From: Gemmatimonadota bacterium
GTDB taxonomy: Bacteria > Gemmatimonadota > Gemmatimonadetes > Gemmatimonadales > GWC2-71-9
Direction: 5' to 3'
Length of the DNA stretch: 64,000 nucleotides
NCBI GenBank assembly: GCA_003222085.1
Contig: QHUK01000014.1
Span: forward strand, 1-64,000
This document shows positions 1 to 9,514 of the stretch, in pieces. Both the position numbers and the translations under genes were made by a program. The notes beneath the pieces were generated by a model. It saw only the letters and a program-made list of their open reading frames with translations. It was not told the DNA's origin and did no database searches. The stretch's first letter is position 1. Each line of letters starts with the position of its first letter.

Positions 1-39
1 TACTTCGTGCCGTACGACTTTTAGTCAAGGATCGAGTCA

Positions 40-252
40 GTGAAACCCGGGATTCACCCCGCCTATCAGCGGGCTACCGTGCAGTGCGCGTGCGGCAACA
101 ACTTCGTCACGCGCTCCACCGTGCCCGTGATTCATGTCGAGGTCTGCGCCAAGTGCCACCCGTACTTCACCGGCAAGCAGAAGCTGATGGATACGGCCGG
201 GCGGGTGGAGCGTTTCCGCCAGAAATACGGGACCGAGAAGGCCGCAGGCTAA
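40..252 (+). CDS. rpmE: 50S ribosomal protein L31
   Basis: GTG-start [29 protein letters not shown]...[32 protein letters not shown]; classic L31 with Cys motifs. Confidence 0.95.
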   Translation: MKPGIHPAYQRATVQCACGNNFVTRSTVPVIHVEVCAKCHPYFTGKQKLMDTAGRVERFRQKYGTEKAAG

Positions 253-255
253 CGC

Positions 256-1314
256 GTGGAGGCCCGACTCCGCCAGGCGCTCGCGCGGGCGGAGGAGGTC
301 GCCCGAGAGCTGGCCGACCCCGAGACCGCGCGGAATCCGGCCAAACTGAGACAGCTGGGCCGCGAGCACGCCCGGCTCGACCAGATCCGCCAGGGGTACG
401 AGCGGCGGGAGCGGCTCGAACGGGAGCTCGCCCAGGCGCTCGAGCTGCTTCCGGACCGCGATCCCGAGCTGTCGCAGCTGGCGCGCGCGGACGTCGAGCG
501 GCTGCGTCCCGAGATCGAGCGGCTCGAGCGGCGGCTTGCCGACCTGCTCACCCCCGCGGACCCCCTCGATGACCGCGACGCCATCGTGGAGATCCGCGCC
601 GGCACGGGCGGTGACGAGGCGGCCCTGTTCGCCGCCGAGCTGTTTCGCATGTATACGCGATTCTGCGAGCGGCGGGGCTGGAAGGTCGAGGTCGTCTCGC
701 TCTCAGAAGGAAATCTCGGGGGCCTGAAGGAGGCCATCTTCGCCGCCCGCGGGCCCGGCGTCTACGGGACGCTGCGATACGAGTCGGGGGTCCACCGGGT
801 CCAGCGCGTTCCCGTTACCGAGGCGCAAGGGCGCATCCATACGTCCGCCGCGACGGTGGCCGTGCTCCCGGAAGCGGAGGAGGTCGACGTGAAGATCGAA
901 GAGAAGGACCTCCGGATCGACGTGTTCCGCTCCCAGGGACCCGGCGGCCAGAGCGTCAACACGACCGACAGCGCCGTGCGCATCACGCACCTGCCCACGA
1001 ATCTCGTGGTCCAGTGCCAGGACCAAAAGAGTCAGCTGCAGAACAAGGTCAAGGCGCTCGAGGTGCTGCGCTCCCGCCTGCTCGACAAGATGATCGCCGA
1101 ACAGGAAGCCGCCCGCGCCCGCGAGCGCCGAGCCCAGGTCGGCACGGGAGACCGCTCGGCCAAGATTCGCACGTACAACTTCCCTCAGAACCGCGTCACC
1201 GACCATCGCATCCATTACACCGTCCACAACCTCTCCGAGGTGCTGGACGGTAGCCTCGACGACCTGATCAACGCCCTGCGGCTCGCGGGTGAAAAGGAGC
1301 GGCTCAGTGCCTGA
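256..1314 (+). CDS. prfA: Peptide chain release factor 1
   Basis: Contains the GGQ motif ([22 protein letters not shown]) and RF-1 family sequence; directly follows rpmE. Confidence 0.96.
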   Translation: MEARLRQALARAEEVARELADPETARNPAKLRQLGREHARLDQIRQGYERRERLERELAQALELLPDRDPELSQLARADVERLRPEIERLERRLADLLTPADPLDDRDAIVEIRAGTGGDEAALFAAELFRMYTRFCERRGWKVEVVSLSEGNLGGLKEAIFAARGPGVYGTLRYESGVHRVQRVPVTEAQGRIHTSAATVAVLPEAEEVDVKIEEKDLRIDVFRSQGPGGQSVNTTDSAVRITHLPTNLVVQCQDQKSQLQNKVKALEVLRSRLLDKMIAEQEAARARERRAQVGTGDRSAKIRTYNFPQNRVTDHRIHYTVHNLSEVLDGSLDDLINALRLAGEKERLSA

Positions 1315-2212
1315 GCGCGCTGCGCACCAGACCTCGATCGGCGAGGCGCTGCAGGACGCCGCCGACCGTCTCGCCGCCTCGGGCCTGCCCGGCCCGCGCC
1401 GCGAAGCGATGATGCTGTGGGCAGCCGTAGCCGGTGCGGGGACCAATCCGGGCGACGTGTGGCTGCGACGCGCCCAGGAACCCGCGGTGGAGCTCGTGGA
1501 GCGGTTCTGGCACGCGGTGGAGCAGCGTTCGCGCGGCGTTCCCTTCGCGTACGCCGTCGGCCGCACGGGCTTCCGCACGCTCGACCTGAAGCTCGACCCG
1601 CGGGCCCTGATCCCGCGACCGGAGACCGAGGGGCTGGTCGATTTGGTGCTGCGGGAGACCGGGATGCGGGATGCGGGATCCGGGAGGCGTGGTGTCGTCG
1701 CGGACATCGGTACCGGGTGCGGTTGCATCGCGCTCTCGCTCGCGGTCGAGGGCACCTTCGAGCGCGTGGTCGCGGTCGAGCGCTCTGCGGAGGCGGCGGC
1801 GTTGGCGCGCGAGAACGTGGCGGTCGTGCAGCCCGCGGTGCCGGTCGAGGTGCGCGAGGGCGATTGGCTCGCCCCCCTCGCCGGGGAGCGCTATCGGGCC
1901 ATCGTCTCGAATCCTCCGTATCTGACGGAGGCGGAGTATGGCGCGCTCGATCCGGCGGTCTTGCAGTTCGAGCCGCGTGAGGCGCTGGTGAGCGGGGCCG
2001 ACGGCCTCACCGCGACGCGGGCCCTGCTGGCGGGCGCGAGCGCGCTGCTCGAGCCTGGCGGGTTCGTGGCGCTCGAACTCGACGAGCGGCGCGCCGATCA
2101 AGTGCGGGCGCTCGCGCTGCGACACGGCTGGTCGCCGGTAGCGGTGTACGATGATCTTTTCGGCCGGCCGCGGTTCTTGATGGCGGGCCTCGACGCGGAG
2201 GGGGGCACGTGA
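1308..2212 (+). CDS. prmC: Release factor glutamine methyltransferase (HemK/PrmC)
   Basis: SAM motif VVADIGTGCGCIALSLA, SNPPYLTEAEY; follows prfA; likely GTG start at 1308. Confidence 0.93.
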
Positions 2213-2562
2213 TCGACCAGAAGGCGAGCGAGCTGGGGCGGCTCTTGGGACAAAGCGAAGAGTACAAGGTGCTGCTCCGCGCGAGCGAGCGGATGAAGGA
2301 GGACGCCACGTGCCGGCAGCTCCTCGCCGAGGTCGAACGCATCGCCCAGGAGATCGAGCGGTCCGCGCAGGAGGGGCGCGAGCCCGCGAAGGATCAGGTG
2401 GAGCGGTACGACCGAGCGCTCCAGAGCGTCCAGGCGAATTCGGTGTATCAGCAGGTCGTAGCCGCGCAGGCGAATTTCGAGAAGTTCATGGCCAAGGTGA
2501 ACGCGCGGATCTACGAAGGCATGAAGCAGGGGGCGGCGAGCCCCATCATTACATTGGGCTGA
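2209..2562 (+). CDS. YlbF family regulator
   Basis: Small helical ORF SELGRLLGQSEEYKVLLRASERMKEDATCRQLLAEVERIAQEIE typical of YlbF/YmcA; ATGA-type overlaps on both sides. Confidence 0.75.
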   Translation: MIDQKASELGRLLGQSEEYKVLLRASERMKEDATCRQLLAEVERIAQEIERSAQEGREPAKDQVERYDRALQSVQANSVYQQVVAAQANFEKFMAKVNARIYEGMKQGAASPIITLG

Positions 2563-3191
2563 TGGGCGTCTTCATCGTCGTGGAGGGCCCGGAAGGGGCG
2601 GGGAAATCCACGCTGGTGCGCTGGCTCGCGGCGCGGCTCGCCGCCGAGGGCCTCCAGGTGACGGCGGTGCGCCAGCCGGGCGGCACGCCGGTGGCGGAGG
2701 CGGCGCGCAAGGTGGCGCTCAAGTTTCCCCATGAGATGTCGCCGGTCGCGGAGCTGTTCCTGTTCCTCGCGGCCCGGGCCGACCTGGTCCACCGGGTCAT
2801 CCGGCCGGCGCTCGAGGCCGGGGAGGTGGTCGTGGCGGACCGGTTCGACCTCTCGACGATGGCATACCAGGTGGCGGGGGGCGGACTCCCCGCCGAGGCG
2901 GTCGCGCACGCCATCCGGCTCGCCACCGGCGGCCTCGTCCCGGACGTCACGCTCGTCCTCGATGTGCCGGTCGAGGTGGGCCGGGCCCGGCAACAGGCCG
3001 CGCGCAAGGTCCAGGATCGGTTCGAGCGCCAGGACGACTCGTTTCACCGCCGCGTGCTCGAGGCGTACCGCCGCGCGGCAGGGCCGGGCGTGGTGCACGT
3101 CGACGCGACGCAGTCGAAGAAGGCCGTGCAAGAGGCCGCCTGGCGCGAGGTCATGGCGGTGACCGCACTCTCACCACGAGGCGTCTCATGA
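2562..3191 (+). CDS. tmk: Thymidylate kinase
   Basis: MGVFIVVEGPEGAGKSTLVRWLAARL P-loop, ADRFDLSTMAYQ. Confidence 0.93.
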   Translation: MGVFIVVEGPEGAGKSTLVRWLAARLAAEGLQVTAVRQPGGTPVAEAARKVALKFPHEMSPVAELFLFLAARADLVHRVIRPALEAGEVVVADRFDLSTMAYQVAGGGLPAEAVAHAIRLATGGLVPDVTLVLDVPVEVGRARQQAARKVQDRFERQDDSFHRRVLEAYRRAAGPGVVHVDATQSKKAVQEAAWREVMAVTALSPRGVS

Positions 3192-4807
3192 AGCTCCGGA
3201 ATATCGTGATCGTGACCACAGTGGCTGGATTGGCGCTCGCCACTGGAGGCTGGCTGCTGCAGCGCCAGACCGAGCCGACGGGGTCCGTCTACCAGCAGGC
3301 GCGGCTGTTCGAAGACGTCCTCGCACACGTGGCCGACTTCTATGTGGACTCGATCGAGGAGCGCCGGCTCTACCAGATGGCGATCGACGGCATGCTCGAC
3401 CAGCTGCACGATCCGTATTCGGTGTTCCTGAAGCGGGACGACTTCCGGGCCTTGAACGAGGCGACGACCGGCAACTACGGCGGCCTCGGCATCCAAATCG
3501 ATGTCCGGGACGGATGGATCACCGTCGTGGCGCCGCTCCCCGACACGCCCGCGGAGCGGGCGGGAATCCAGTCGGGCGATCAGATCATCGCGCTGGACGG
3601 TCGCTCGACCGAGGGCTGGAAGAACGATCAGGCCGTGAAGCAGTTGCGCGGCGACCCGGGCAGCGCGGTGGAGCTCAGGGTGCGCCGGGTCGGGGTCGAC
3701 CAGCCGCTCATCTTCAAGCTCACGCGCGCCACGATTCACATCCGCTCGGTCCAGGTCTCGATGATGCTCGATGACAAGGTCGGCTACGTGCTGCTCACGC
3801 CCGTGAGCGAGACGTCCGCCCAGGAGCTCACCGACGCGGTGAACGGTCTCGTGCAGAAGGGGATGAAGTCGCTGGTGCTCGATCTGCGGGGGAACCCCGG
3901 CGGATTGCTGGACCAGGGCGTCGCGGTGAGCGAGCTGTTCCTCGACCCGGGACAGGAAGTCGTGGAGACCCGGGGCCGCGCGCCCACCACGTCGAAGACT
4001 TACCGCGACGCGAAGCCACAGCCGTGGCCGCACCTGCCGGTGGTAGTGCTCACAAACGGCGGCACCGCGAGCGCGGCCGAAATCATTACCGGCGCGCTGC
4101 AGGATCACGACCGCGCGGTCGTCGTCGGAACGCCGACCTTCGGGAAGGGGCTGGTGCAGTCGCTGTGGCAGCTCACGCCCGAAACGGCGTTGAAGCTCAC
4201 GACCGCGCGCTGGTTCACGCCGAGCGGCCGGACGATTCAGCGCAAGAGCAAGAACGAAGAGGACCAGTTCGCGCAGGCCGAGGCCGCCGAGCTGGGCCAC
4301 GACAGCACGAAGGTCGATTCCTCCCTGGTCTTTCACACCGACCACGGCCGGGTCGTCCTGGGCGGCGGCGGGATCCGGCCGGACCTGTTCGTCACGCCCG
4401 ACACGTTCACGACCGCGGAGCGCGCCTTCGTCAAAGCATTGGGCAACAAGATCCCTACCTATTGGGACGTGCGCACCGCCTACGCGCTCGAGATCAAGAC
4501 GTCGGGCCGCGTGAAGAGTCCTGACTTCTCGGTCACGGCGGAGATGGCGGACGAGGTCATCCGGCGGCTGCGGGCGCGCGGCGTCGCGCTGCCGGACAGT
4601 GTCATCGCGGGCGCCCACGATGTCATCACCCAGGACCTGGGATACGAGATCGCACGCTACGTGTTCGGTCGTCCGGCGGAAGTGCGCCGCCAGAAGGAGG
4701 AAGACCGCCAGGTGCAGGCCGCGCTGGGCCTGGCACGCCGCGCCAAGTCACCGCAGGATCTCCTCGCCTTAGCGGCCGCCCAGGCACCGGCGACCCTGCG
4801 GAATTGA
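3188..4807 (+). CDS. S41 family C-terminal processing peptidase (PDZ + protease)
   Basis: PDZ region GGLGIQIDVRDGWITVVAPLPDTPAERAGIQSGDQIIALDG; catalytic region TNGGTASAAEIITGALQDHDRAVVVGTPTFGKGLVQ; N-terminal hydrophobic segment. Confidence 0.93.
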   Translation: MKLRNIVIVTTVAGLALATGGWLLQRQTEPTGSVYQQARLFEDVLAHVADFYVDSIEERRLYQMAIDGMLDQLHDPYSVFLKRDDFRALNEATTGNYGGLGIQIDVRDGWITVVAPLPDTPAERAGIQSGDQIIALDGRSTEGWKNDQAVKQLRGDPGSAVELRVRRVGVDQPLIFKLTRATIHIRSVQVSMMLDDKVGYVLLTPVSETSAQELTDAVNGLVQKGMKSLVLDLRGNPGGLLDQGVAVSELFLDPGQEVVETRGRAPTTSKTYRDAKPQPWPHLPVVVLTNGGTASAAEIITGALQDHDRAVVVGTPTFGKGLVQSLWQLTPETALKLTTARWFTPSGRTIQRKSKNEEDQFAQAEAAELGHDSTKVDSSLVFHTDHGRVVLGGGGIRPDLFVTPDTFTTAERAFVKALGNKIPTYWDVRTAYALEIKTSGRVKSPDFSVTAEMADEVIRRLRARGVALPDSVIAGAHDVITQDLGYEIARYVFGRPAEVRRQKEEDRQVQAALGLARRAKSPQDLLALAAAQAPATLRN

Positions 4808-4808
4808 G

Positions 4809-5687
4809 GTGGCGCCCCACGTCGTGGGGATCATCGGACCCGGCCGCGCCGGTGTCGGCTTGGCGCTCGCGCTCGCGCGCGTGGGGGAGGGGAGACGCTA
4901 CGACGTCCGCCTCCACGGCCGCAGCAAGAAACCGGTCCCGAAACCCCTCTCGCTGACCGTTGGCCCGGAGAACGCCGCGCCCGCCTGGATCGCCGAGGCG
5001 GGCGTCGTCATTCTGGCCGTGCGGGACGACGCCATCCGGCCCCTCGCCGAAGCACTGGCCCGCGCAGGAGCGATCCACCGCCACCAGGTGGTGCTGCACC
5101 TCTCCGGCTCCCAAGGTCAAGAAGCGCTCGGCCCCCTGGTCGGGTCCCGCGCGGCCCTCGGGTCCCTCCATCCGCTCCAGACCATCTCCGATCCGTCGCA
5201 CGCAGCGGACCGGCTGAAGGGCGCCTGGGCGGCAGTCGAGGGAATGCCCCCCGCGGTGCGGGCGGCCGAGGCGCTGGCGCACGATCTCGGCCTGCGGCCG
5301 TTTCACATCCCGTCCAAGGCCAAGCCGATGTATCACGCGAGCGCGGTGTTCGCTTCCAACTATTTCGTGGTGGTGGAGGCGGTGGCGCAGCGGCTGTTGC
5401 GGCATGCCGGGCTCTCGGACGCGGAGGCGTGGCGGGCACTGCGGCCGCTGGTGGAGGGGACGTTCGAGAACCTGACCCGCCAGGAGCCGATGGCGGCGCT
5501 CACCGGTCCCGTAGCGCGGGGGGATGCAACGACCATCCGCCGCCATCTCGAGGCCTTGACGCACGACGACGCCGTGCTGTATCGCGCGCTCGGGCGAGCG
5601 GCCCTCGAGTTGGCGCAGAAGGGGGGGATGGACGAAGCGACCGCCGCCCAGGTCGCAGGGGCGCTCGCGCCGGACCAGCTCCAGTAA
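4809..5687 (+). CDS. Rossmann-like / DUF2520 domain protein (NADP-dependent oxidoreductase-like)
   Basis: VGIIGPGRAGVGLALALARVG...HLSGSQGQEALGPL...ALGSLHPLQTIS. Confidence 0.85.
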   Translation: MAPHVVGIIGPGRAGVGLALALARVGEGRRYDVRLHGRSKKPVPKPLSLTVGPENAAPAWIAEAGVVILAVRDDAIRPLAEALARAGAIHRHQVVLHLSGSQGQEALGPLVGSRAALGSLHPLQTISDPSHAADRLKGAWAAVEGMPPAVRAAEALAHDLGLRPFHIPSKAKPMYHASAVFASNYFVVVEAVAQRLLRHAGLSDAEAWRALRPLVEGTFENLTRQEPMAALTGPVARGDATTIRRHLEALTHDDAVLYRALGRAALELAQKGGMDEATAAQVAGALAPDQLQ

Positions 5688-5709
5688 ACATCAGATAACA
5701 TCACTAAAC

Positions 5710-5738
5710 TTGACATAACAGTAGTAAAAAGATAACTT
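5710..5738 (+). promoter_or_regulatory. sigma70-type promoter: TTGACA (5710-5715), 17 nt, TAACTT (5733-5738)
   Basis: Perfect -35, canonical 17-bp spacing, AT-rich pocket in a GC-rich genome, 30 nt before the next ATG. Confidence 0.75.
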
Positions 5739-5768
5739 GGGTCTCACACCCGCGGTGGGGCCCCGGCC

Positions 5769-6581
5769 ATGGCTCGAGACCAGCCGATCACGAGCTACTC
5801 CGATTTCCTCAAGGCGCTGCTGAGCGACCGAGAGCGCTTCTTCGAGGAGGTCGTCGAGGGCGTCGCGCTTCGGAGCAAGCTTCGCTACGCCGTCGTCACG
5901 ATCATAGTCCTTGCCGGGTTCTTCGGCCTCGTCGCGGGCGCCTATTCGGGTCCCGCGCAGGCCGTGTCCGCGGGCGTCAAACTGCCGTTTCTGTTCTTCG
6001 CGACGTTCGCCGTGTGTTTTCCCGCGTTTTTCGTGGTGCAGGTTCTCGTCGGCTCCCGGTTGCGCCTGCTGCAGGTGGCCGTGCTGGTGTTCGGCGCGCT
6101 GGCGCTCACCTCCGTCTTGCTCGCCGCCTTCGTGCCGATCACGGCGTTCTTTCTCATCACCGGCGCGAACTACTACTTCCAACACCTGCTGAACATCGCG
6201 ATCGCCGGCGTAGCGGGGCTGTTCGGGATGTATGCACTGCATGAGGGGCTCAGTGTGGTCTGCGAGAAGCGCGGCGTCTATCCTCGGAAGGCTCTCACCA
6301 TCATGCGCGCGTGGGCGCTGTTGTTCGCCTTCGTCGGCATCCAATTGGCCTGGAGTCTTCGCCCGTTCCTCGGCGACCGCAACCAGCCCTTTCAGGTGTT
6401 CGGCTCGTATCAGGGCAACTTCTACGCCGCGATCATCTACGCGGTGAACAAGCTCATGCACGGAGACGAGAAGCCGACTCCCTCACCCGGCAGGCAAGAC
6501 TCGATCCCCCGATTTCGCGGCTTCGTCATTCCGCCGATCGACACGGTGGCCGACTCGAGCCATCGACGCAAGCGCCCATGA
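5769..6581 (+). CDS. Polytopic membrane protein (Yip1-like)
   Basis: Multiple TM segments (LRYAVVTIIVLAGFFGLVAGAY..., LPFLFFATFAVCFPAFFVVQVL). Confidence 0.65.
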   Translation: MARDQPITSYSDFLKALLSDRERFFEEVVEGVALRSKLRYAVVTIIVLAGFFGLVAGAYSGPAQAVSAGVKLPFLFFATFAVCFPAFFVVQVLVGSRLRLLQVAVLVFGALALTSVLLAAFVPITAFFLITGANYYFQHLLNIAIAGVAGLFGMYALHEGLSVVCEKRGVYPRKALTIMRAWALLFAFVGIQLAWSLRPFLGDRNQPFQVFGSYQGNFYAAIIYAVNKLMHGDEKPTPSPGRQDSIPRFRGFVIPPIDTVADSSHRRKRP

Positions 6582-6772
6582 CTCGGGATGGTGACAACGA
6601 GATCTTGACACTCGAAGAAGTCGCTCGGTATCTGCGGCTTACCCCGCAGACCATCTACAAGTGGGCACAGGAGAAACGGATTCCGGCCGCGAAGCTGGGA
6701 AAGGAGTGGCGCTTTCGGAAGAGCATCGTCGACCGTTGGTTGGACGAGCAAATTCTGCGGGATCAATCCTAG
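6578..6772 (+). CDS. Excisionase/MerR-type helix-turn-helix DNA-binding protein
   Basis: EILTLEEVARYLRLTPQTIYKWAQEKRIPAAKLGKEWRFRKSIVDRWL; ATGA overlap with upstream gene. Confidence 0.85.
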   Translation: MTRDGDNEILTLEEVARYLRLTPQTIYKWAQEKRIPAAKLGKEWRFRKSIVDRWLDEQILRDQS

Positions 6773-6801
6773 GAAGGCCTGCGGCACTCACAAGCAGATC
6801 C

Positions 6802-6910
6802 TTCGCGCCTGCGGCGCTCAGGATGACAGTCTCGCTCCGTTCGGGAATAGGGAAAGGAGGGAACGACACTCTGTCTTCTATTCTTCCTTCTATTGCCGCC
6901 GCCTATTGCC
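6802..6910. repeat. Intergenic repeat region with a GATCCTTCGC..GGCGCTCAGGATGACA segment and degenerate short repeats (ggaatag/ctattgcc)
   Basis: Read directly between convergent genes; two arms of short degenerate units, gggaatagggaaaggaggga and tctattcttccttctattgccgccgcctattgcc. Confidence 0.5.
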
Positions 6911-6937
6911 GCCGCGCGGCGCTGTCAAGGATCTGTT

Positions 6938-7684
6938 TTACTGATCCACCACCCGCACGCCGGCCGGGGTGGAAAACGTGAGCTCGCGACCGGGCACGCC
7001 GGCGTTCACCCGGATGTTTCGCAGGATCACGGTGCGCTCCTGGCCGGAGCTCTCGACGATGTCGACACGATACACCAGCGCGTCCTCCCGACTCACCCAG
7101 ATCGTCGCTTCGCTGTAGGGCGCGTCGCGCCCCTTCGGCACGAGCCGGATGACGTCGAGGGTGCCCCCGCCCCCACCCACCCTGTCCGGCAGCGAGTCTG
7201 CCCGGACGTAGTGCCCCGTATAGCGCTCGCGCGGTTGCTCCACGAACTGTCCGATCAGATTGGGGCCGGTGGTGCCGTATTCGGGGATGCGTGACCGGAT
7301 GACCTGACCGGGCGTGGTGCTCGGCGTGTACAGCCAGAGGAAGCGGCCGTCCGCCACGATGCGATCACCCTTCGGGGCCGTGAACCGCATGGAGAAGCGG
7401 CTGGGGCGCATCTGGTACAGCCTGCCGCGCGTTGTGTCGGGCGTGCCGATCATCGGATTCGTGATGATCTGGACGAAGTCGGCCGAGAGGCTGGTGACCG
7501 TTTGATAGGTCTGGCTCGCGCGGTCGAGGATGGGCCAGGGGTCGGGGCTCTGGAGCGCGAGGGAGAAGCCGAGCGCGGCGATTGCGGAGTGCGGATTGCG
7601 GATTGCGGATTGTACGCGCGCGCGTCGTGCCGCGAACGGTCCCTGGCTGGGCCGACGCCATCCGATCAAATCCGCAATCCGCAT
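6938..7684 (-). CDS. lolA: Outer-membrane lipoprotein carrier protein LolA
   Basis: SLSADFVQIITNPMIGTPDTTRGRLYQMRPSRFSMRFTAPKGDRIVADGRFLWLYTPSTTPGQVIR; the N-terminal ~40 aa are repeat-derived. Confidence 0.85.
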   Translation of the reverse strand: MRIADLIGWRRPSQGPFAARRARVQSAIRNPHSAIAALGFSLALQSPDPWPILDRASQTYQTVTSLSADFVQIITNPMIGTPDTTRGRLYQMRPSRFSMRFTAPKGDRIVADGRFLWLYTPSTTPGQVIRSRIPEYGTTGPNLIGQFVEQPRERYTGHYVRADSLPDRVGGGGGTLDVIRLVPKGRDAPYSEATIWVSREDALVYRVDIVESSGQERTVILRNIRVNAGVPGRELTFSTPAGVRVVDQ

Positions 7685-7700
7685 TCCGCAATCCGCAATT
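7581..7700. repeat. Inverted array of 7-nt GCGGATT/AATCCGC units (arms 7581-7612 and 7667-7700)
   Basis: attgcggagtgcggattgcggattgcggattg ... aaatccgcaatccgcattccgcaatccgcaatt; imperfect inverted repeat. Confidence 0.9.
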
Positions 7701-7703
7701 GTC

Positions 7704-8744
7704 TCAAGCGCCCACCGACGCCGGCTCGGCCACCCGCCGCCCGATCACCTCTGCGATCACGCGGACCTCGCGCATCAGCTGGGCGAACTGGTCGGGGAAC
7801 AGGGTCTGCGCACCGTCCGACAGCGCCTGCTCGGGGTTGGGATGCACTTCGACCATGATGCCGTCCGCCCCGGCGGCGACGGCCGCGCGGGCCATCGGGA
7901 TCACCTTGTCGCGCAGTCCCGTGCCGTGCGACGGATCCGCGATGATCGGCAGGTGCGACAGTTTGTGCACTACGGGGATGGCGGTGAGGTCGAACACGTT
8001 GCGCGTGGCGGTGTCGAACCCGCGGATGCCGCGCTCGCACAGGATCACATCGTGGTTGCCCTCGGCGAGCAGATACTCCGCCGAGAGGAGCAGCTCCTCG
8101 ATGGTGGCGGCCATCCCGCGCTTCAGGAGCACCGCTTTCTTCGCCCGGCCCGCGGCCTTGAGCAGCGAGGAGTTCTGCATGTTGCGGGCGCCGATCTGGA
8201 TGATGTCCGCGACCTCGGCCACGTAACCCACGCCTTCGGGATCCATCGCCTCGGTGCAGATGAGGAGGCCCGTCTCCTCACGTGCCTTCGCGAGCAACTT
8301 GAGCCCCGGCCGTCCCAGCCCCTGGAATGCGTACGGTGACGTGCGCGGCTTCCAGGCGCCGCCACGCAGGATCACGGCTCCGGCCTCCTTCACCTGCCGC
8401 GCCGCATCGATGATCTGCCGCTCGCTCTCGACCGAGCAGGGTCCCGCGATGGTAACGACCTCGGTGCCGCCCACCGCGACGCCGCCCGGGAGCCGCACCA
8501 CGGTGTTCTCGGCCTTCCACTCCCGGCTCACCTGCTTGTACGGCTTGGTGACGTGGATGACGTCCTGGACGCCGGGGAGGCCTTCCAAGCGCGAGGCGTC
8601 GACCCGGCCGTCGTTCCCGACCAGCCCGATGGCCGTGCGCTGCGCCCCCGGCATCGGCCGGGCCTTGTACCCCATCTCCTCGATCACCGCGATGACGCGC
8701 CGGACCTCCGCCTCCGTCGCGCCGTGGCGCATCACGATCAGCAC
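7704..8744 (-). CDS. aroF: 3-deoxy-7-phosphoheptulonate synthase (AroF/AroG-beta type with N-terminal domain)
   Basis: [74 protein letters not shown]. Confidence 0.93.
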   Translation of the reverse strand: MLIVMRHGATEAEVRRVIAVIEEMGYKARPMPGAQRTAIGLVGNDGRVDASRLEGLPGVQDVIHVTKPYKQVSREWKAENTVVRLPGGVAVGGTEVVTIAGPCSVESERQIIDAARQVKEAGAVILRGGAWKPRTSPYAFQGLGRPGLKLLAKAREETGLLICTEAMDPEGVGYVAEVADIIQIGARNMQNSSLLKAAGRAKKAVLLKRGMAATIEELLLSAEYLLAEGNHDVILCERGIRGFDTATRNVFDLTAIPVVHKLSHLPIIADPSHGTGLRDKVIPMARAAVAAGADGIMVEVHPNPEQALSDGAQTLFPDQFAQLMREVRVIAEVIGRRVAEPASVGA

Positions 8745-8746
8745 CG

Positions 8747-9514
8747 CTACTTCCCTCCGATGGTGAACCGGTCGCCATCGCGGGCCGCCGTCACCCGTCC
8801 GGTGAACCGCGTCCCCGCCGTCCGCGCCGGGTCCGAAGTTTCAACCGGCGGATAGAAGTGCGTCAAGACGAGCTGCCGCGCCTTGGAGTCCCGGGCCAGC
8901 TCGCCCGCCTGCTCCGGGGTGAGATGGCTGTCGATGGCCATCTCCTTGGGGAGCGAGCACTCCGCGAGCAGCAGGTCGGCACCGGCGGCCCACCGGGCCA
9001 GCTCGCTCGAGGGCCCGGTGTCGCCCGTATAGACCAGCCGTCCCTCGGGCGCGGTGAGCGACAGCGCCACGCTCTCGGGGGTGTGGGGCACCGGGAAGGT
9101 CTCGAGGCTCACCTCGGCATCGAGCGGGAACGGCTCGCCGTTCTGCAGGTCGAGAATGCCGATCGGGAAGCCGGGGTCGAGCAGCCACGACCCATAGCCC
9201 TCGGCGAGCTGCTTCACGAGCCGCACCACCCCGCGGGGGCCGAGGATCACCAGCGACTCGCGGCGCGGCGGCACCGTCGTGTGCTTGAGGGCGAAGACGA
9301 GCATCGGCAGCTCGCCCCAATGGTCCGGGTGGAAGTGCGACAGGATCACGTGGGTGACCTGGTGCCACGGCAGGCCGAATTGGGCGAGGCGGTGCAGCGC
9401 CCCCGCGCCGCAGTCGAGCAGGATCTTGAGGTTCCCCCGGCTCACCCAGTGGCATGCCGACGTCCGGGTGGCCGACGGCGCGACCGTCCCGGTGCCGACC
9501 GTGACCAGGTCCAA
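8747..9514 (-). CDS. MBL-fold metallohydrolase (RNase Z-like)
   Basis: [52 protein letters not shown]. Confidence 0.88.
   Translation of the reverse strand: MDLVTVGTGTVAPSATRTSACHWVSRGNLKILLDCGAGALHRLAQFGLPWHQVTHVILSHFHPDHWGELPMLVFALKHTTVPPRRESLVILGPRGVVRLVKQLAEGYGSWLLDPGFPIGILDLQNGEPFPLDAEVSLETFPVPHTPESVALSLTAPEGRLVYTGDTGPSSELARWAAGADLLLAECSLPKEMAIDSHLTPEQAGELARDSKARQLVLTHFYPPVETSDPARTAGTRFTGRVTAARDGDRFTIGGK

Noticed and set aside
1-24. Codons YFVPYDF* at the left edge
   Set aside because: Possibly the C-terminus of an upstream gene, but too short to assign.
7581-7700. Considered as a CRISPR array
   Set aside because: Repeat units are 7 nt with no spacers, arranged as two inverted arms.
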